Source: Rhodocollybia butyracea
Taxonomy: Eukaryota; Basidiomycota; Agaricomycetes; Agaricales; Omphalotaceae
Assembly: GCA_015501585.1 (NCBI GenBank)
Contig: JADNRY010000135.1
Location: 62,001-126,000, forward strand
DNA: 64,000 bases
Reading direction: 5' to 3'
Of this stretch, positions 62,324-64,000 are shown one piece after another. Below the pieces are notes generated by a model. It was not told the DNA's origin and did not search any database. It saw only the letters and a list, made by a program, of their open reading frames with translations. The position numbers were made by a program, and so were the translations under genes. The first letter of the stretch is position 1. Every line of letters starts with the position of its first letter.

Positions 62324-62680
62324 TTGTATCTTGTTGAGCTATCTCCAAGCTACAATACACATTTATACATCTTGTTGAGCTAACTCCAAGTTGTATCCAC
62401 TAATATTCACCTGTTGAGCTATCTCCTAGTGAATACTTCTTTAATTGCCACTTGTTGAGCTATCTCCAAGTTGCAACTTCCTATTACTTGTTGAGCTATC
62501 TCCAAGTATTAGACATCACACTCACTATTACTTGTTGAGCTATCTCCGAGTATTAGACACCATACTCACTACTACTTGTCGAGCCATCTCCGAGTATTAG
62601 TTCTGATTCATATTACTGCTTGTCGAGCCATCTCCGAGGGTAATCTTATTATTATTTGTCGAGCTATCTCCAAATAATAA
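62324..62680 (+). repeat. Array of nine hairpins with conserved loop TTGAGCTATCTC
   Basis: Each unit is a variable arm, TTGAGCTATCTC (or TCGAGCCATCTC), and the pairing arm. Examples: TTGTATCTTG/CAAGCTACAA (62324), ATACATCTTG/CAAGTTGTAT, TATTCAC/GTGAATA, ATTGCCACTTG/CAAGTTGCAACT, TTATTATTTG/CAAATAATAA (62649-62680, perfect). GAG and CTC inside the shared part can also pair around CTAT. Arms change in concert between units, so pairing is preserved while sequence is not. Confidence 0.85.
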
Positions 62681-63271
62681 CTTCTGTGAGTTTTGTATTA
62701 CAAACTAGTTACTAACTTTACTTGAGCCTAGTTGTTTGAGTATATATTTTTTGCCTAGCGGTTTCAACGAACGGAAAGGCTTGCTCTATAATCTCATTAA
62801 TTTCTCTTATCATTTTTACTGCCGAGTTACGTACTGTGAAGGTTTGGACGAGACTATTGATCGAGTCATAACAGGCACATCTGAACACTGTGTTTCCCTA
62901 CCTCGAATGCGCCCATTATCTGTCCAGCTTTATCACCGCCTCCTTTCCAATCACGTGCACTTGGACTTGCTCCACAACTCTGCCTTAAATCGGCTTTGGA
63001 CAGATTCATAAAAATCCCATAAAATATCCTAATCAGTTTTTGATATGTTCAGGTTACTATTATCGAAGATTTTGAGTAATTTGTCCTACAGTTTTCTTGT
63101 TAGTATGACTATCGTGTTGTACAATAAACTTAATATTTCTTGTTATTGCAGCGCGGCCTAAATATTTGTCGTTGCGTCAATTACGCCTTCGCTCTGTTTG
63201 GGTTTGTTTCCCGCCCGTTCCTTTTCTACGGAGCTCTGGCTCTGTTTGGGACGGAACGTCCACGGGCGGGA

Positions 63272-63394
63272 GCGCGGGGCCGAGCCCCTGCCAAACCCTT
63301 ATCCATACTTATTGGTCATAAACACTCCAGTTGAGATATACTTTGTTTAGTATTTACTATGATTTATTAGTACCGATTCAGACAACTAGCTTAT
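63272..63394 (+). repeat. Ngaro repeat B1
   Basis: GCGCGGGGCCGAGCCCCTGC... to CAACTAGCTTAT, direct copy of 63618-63739 with a one-base length difference. GGGGC-CGA-GCCCC forms a hairpin at its start. Confidence 0.85.
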
Positions 63395-63617
63395 TCCGAG
63401 ATAAGTGCTAAAGGCGCTTATTGGAGGATAAGATAGGCAGACGTGAGAATCGGCATCATCGGCAACCGCTTATCACTTGCCTTATCACCAACTCTCATCG
63501 TCGCGTACGAAATCCAGCCCGTCAAGATTTTTCAGCTCCCACCCACCCACACCCTTTACTACCAGCGTCTCCAAAGACGTTCCGGATCGGCCCATTTCTC
63601 GCGTTGGATACCCACCC
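63395..63617 (+). repeat. Ngaro repeat A2
   Basis: Copy of A1 that continues to CGGCCCATTTCTCGCGTTGG, the sequence interrupted by the Plavaka-type insertion in the solo unit at 37299/47532. Confidence 0.85.
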
Positions 63618-63739
63618 GCGCGGGGCCGAGCCCCTGCCAAACCCTTATCCATACTTATTGGTCATAACACTCCAGTTGAGATATACTTTGTTTAGTATTT
63701 ACTATGATTTATTAGTACCGATTCAGACAACTAGCTTAT
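63618..63739 (+). repeat. Ngaro repeat B2
   Basis: Direct copy of B1, ending CAACTAGCTTAT; right terminus of the element. Confidence 0.85.
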
Positions 63740-64000
63740 CCAGATCTTTACAGGTGACTTGCGGGTTTGACCCGTGGGAATACCCGTCTGACCCGGATCC
63801 GCCGTATTCAGGTACCCGTTCCCGCGGGTCCGGGTCAGGTCACAGGTCACCCCTTGGGGATTACCAGACCTTGTAATGTACTATATATGTACATTGTAAG
63901 TTAATCTACAGTAATTGACGTTACATCTTCTAGGTATTGATAATACAGTCCATATACTCGTGTTTACAGAAAAAAAAATGGTCCGGCATTATTTTGTGAT
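63740..64000. other. Window end; GC-rich imperfect palindrome
   Basis: 63746-63850 contains many GACCCG/CGGGTC words in both orientations (GCGGGTTTGACCCGTGGG and CGCGGGTCCGGGTCAGGTC) flanked by GGTGAC/GGTCAC, resembling a small palindromic repeat. Nothing recognised after 63850. Confidence 0.4.

Larger units (their letters stand above)
61805..62873 (+). mobile_element. 1069-bp solo LTR with internal hairpin arrays
   Basis: Ends are TGTTATGAC and GTCATAACA, a 9-bp inverted repeat, flanked by GGCAC on both sides (61800-61804 and 62874-62878). A TATATAAG word lies at 62215. Five TGACT...AGTCA palindromes precede it and nine hairpins with a shared loop follow it. Plus orientation is taken from the TATA word. 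No internal coding region remains. Confidence 0.88.
61743..63010 (+). pseudogene. Ngaro ORF2 remnant, split by a solo LTR
   Basis: With 61805-62878 removed, one frame reads VITLPDELQEINDSAYAGTS then EHCVSLPRMRPLSVQLYHRL and on to a TAA at 63009. The join is exact at the GGCAC duplication. Position after gag suggests the start of the pol ORF, but no polymerase motif remains. Confidence 0.6.
59513..63739 (+). mobile_element. Ngaro/DIRS-type retroelement with split direct repeats
   Basis: Repeats are ordered A1 (59513-59656), gag-like gene, ORF2 remnant, B1 (63272-63394), A2 (63395-63617), B2 (63618-63739). A1...B1-A2-B2 split direct repeats are diagnostic of Ngaro-type tyrosine-recombinase retrotransposons. 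No target duplication is expected. Reverse transcriptase, RNase H and recombinase are not visible, so this copy is internally deleted. A solo LTR interrupts ORF2. The solo A-B unit at 37095/47671 is from the same family. Confidence 0.8.

Noticed and set aside
62324..62680. tRNA or snoRNA cluster
   Set aside because: Single short hairpins with no cloverleaf, box C/D or H/ACA signals.

Overview
The window looks like nuclear DNA of a mushroom-forming basidiomycete (Agaricomycetes). The genes carry many 45-55 nt GT-AG introns. The gene families are NACHT-WD40 and NACHT-ankyrin NLR-like receptors, sedolisin proteases and a seven-helix membrane protein. The transposons (Plavaka, KDZ, Ngaro-type tyrosine-recombinase retroelements, copia, LTR elements) are those that fill such genomes. 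There is no prokaryotic or organellar signature. No database search was run; family names come from motifs read in the translated sequence.

Layout. 1-11.5 kb is an NLR cluster. It holds a minus-strand NACHT-WD40 gene that runs off the left edge, a decayed duplicated block (here called X), and a plus-strand Goodbye-NACHT-ankyrin gene. A second copy of block X follows. It is split by a 12.3 kb element with CATCAGG...CCTGATG ends and a 2-bp target duplication (12743-25011). Inside that element sits an intact-looking 8.4 kb LTR element (12799-21184; LTRs 358 and 357 bp; TATCC duplication). It has no recognisable coding domain but carries 21 copies of a small hairpin with co-varying outer arms. 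A likely solo LTR (22969-24777) lies in the same element, and an inverted relative of it lies at 26660-28856. 29.4-30.5 kb is a broken sedolisin gene. 30.5 kb is a MITE with the same CATCAGCAAAA ends as a Plavaka element. 30.8-35.0 kb is a second NACHT-WD40 gene whose frame is broken by three single-base homopolymer gains.

37.3-47.5 kb is a 10.2 kb Plavaka-type DNA transposon. It has terminal inverted repeats, a TT target duplication, a near-complete multi-exon transposase and a DUF6698-like passenger gene. It is inserted into a solo A-B remnant of an Ngaro-type retroelement. 47.7-49.7 kb repeats block X plus a sedolisin fragment. 50.6-51.8 kb is a seven-helix membrane protein gene. 53.3-57.2 kb holds a MITE, a KDZ-transposase tail and nested inverted repeats with ACCGTA/TACGGT clusters. 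57.3-59.5 kb is a copia pol relic interrupted by an 844 bp solo LTR. 59.5-63.7 kb is an Ngaro-like element with the split-repeat order A1...B1-A2-B2, an intact 494-codon gag-like gene, and a 1069 bp solo LTR inserted in its second ORF. That solo LTR carries two further hairpin arrays.

How it fits together. The host genes are allorecognition- or immunity-type NLRs with internally homogenised WD40 or ankyrin repeats, lying in a transposon-rich compartment where duplication, nesting and repeat expansion are plain to see. The most unusual signal is the set of non-coding hairpin arrays with compensatory changes inside LTR-type elements. A second cross-cutting point is that almost all gene-breaking indels in otherwise intact genes fall in mononucleotide runs, so consensus errors must be excluded before those genes are called pseudogenes.
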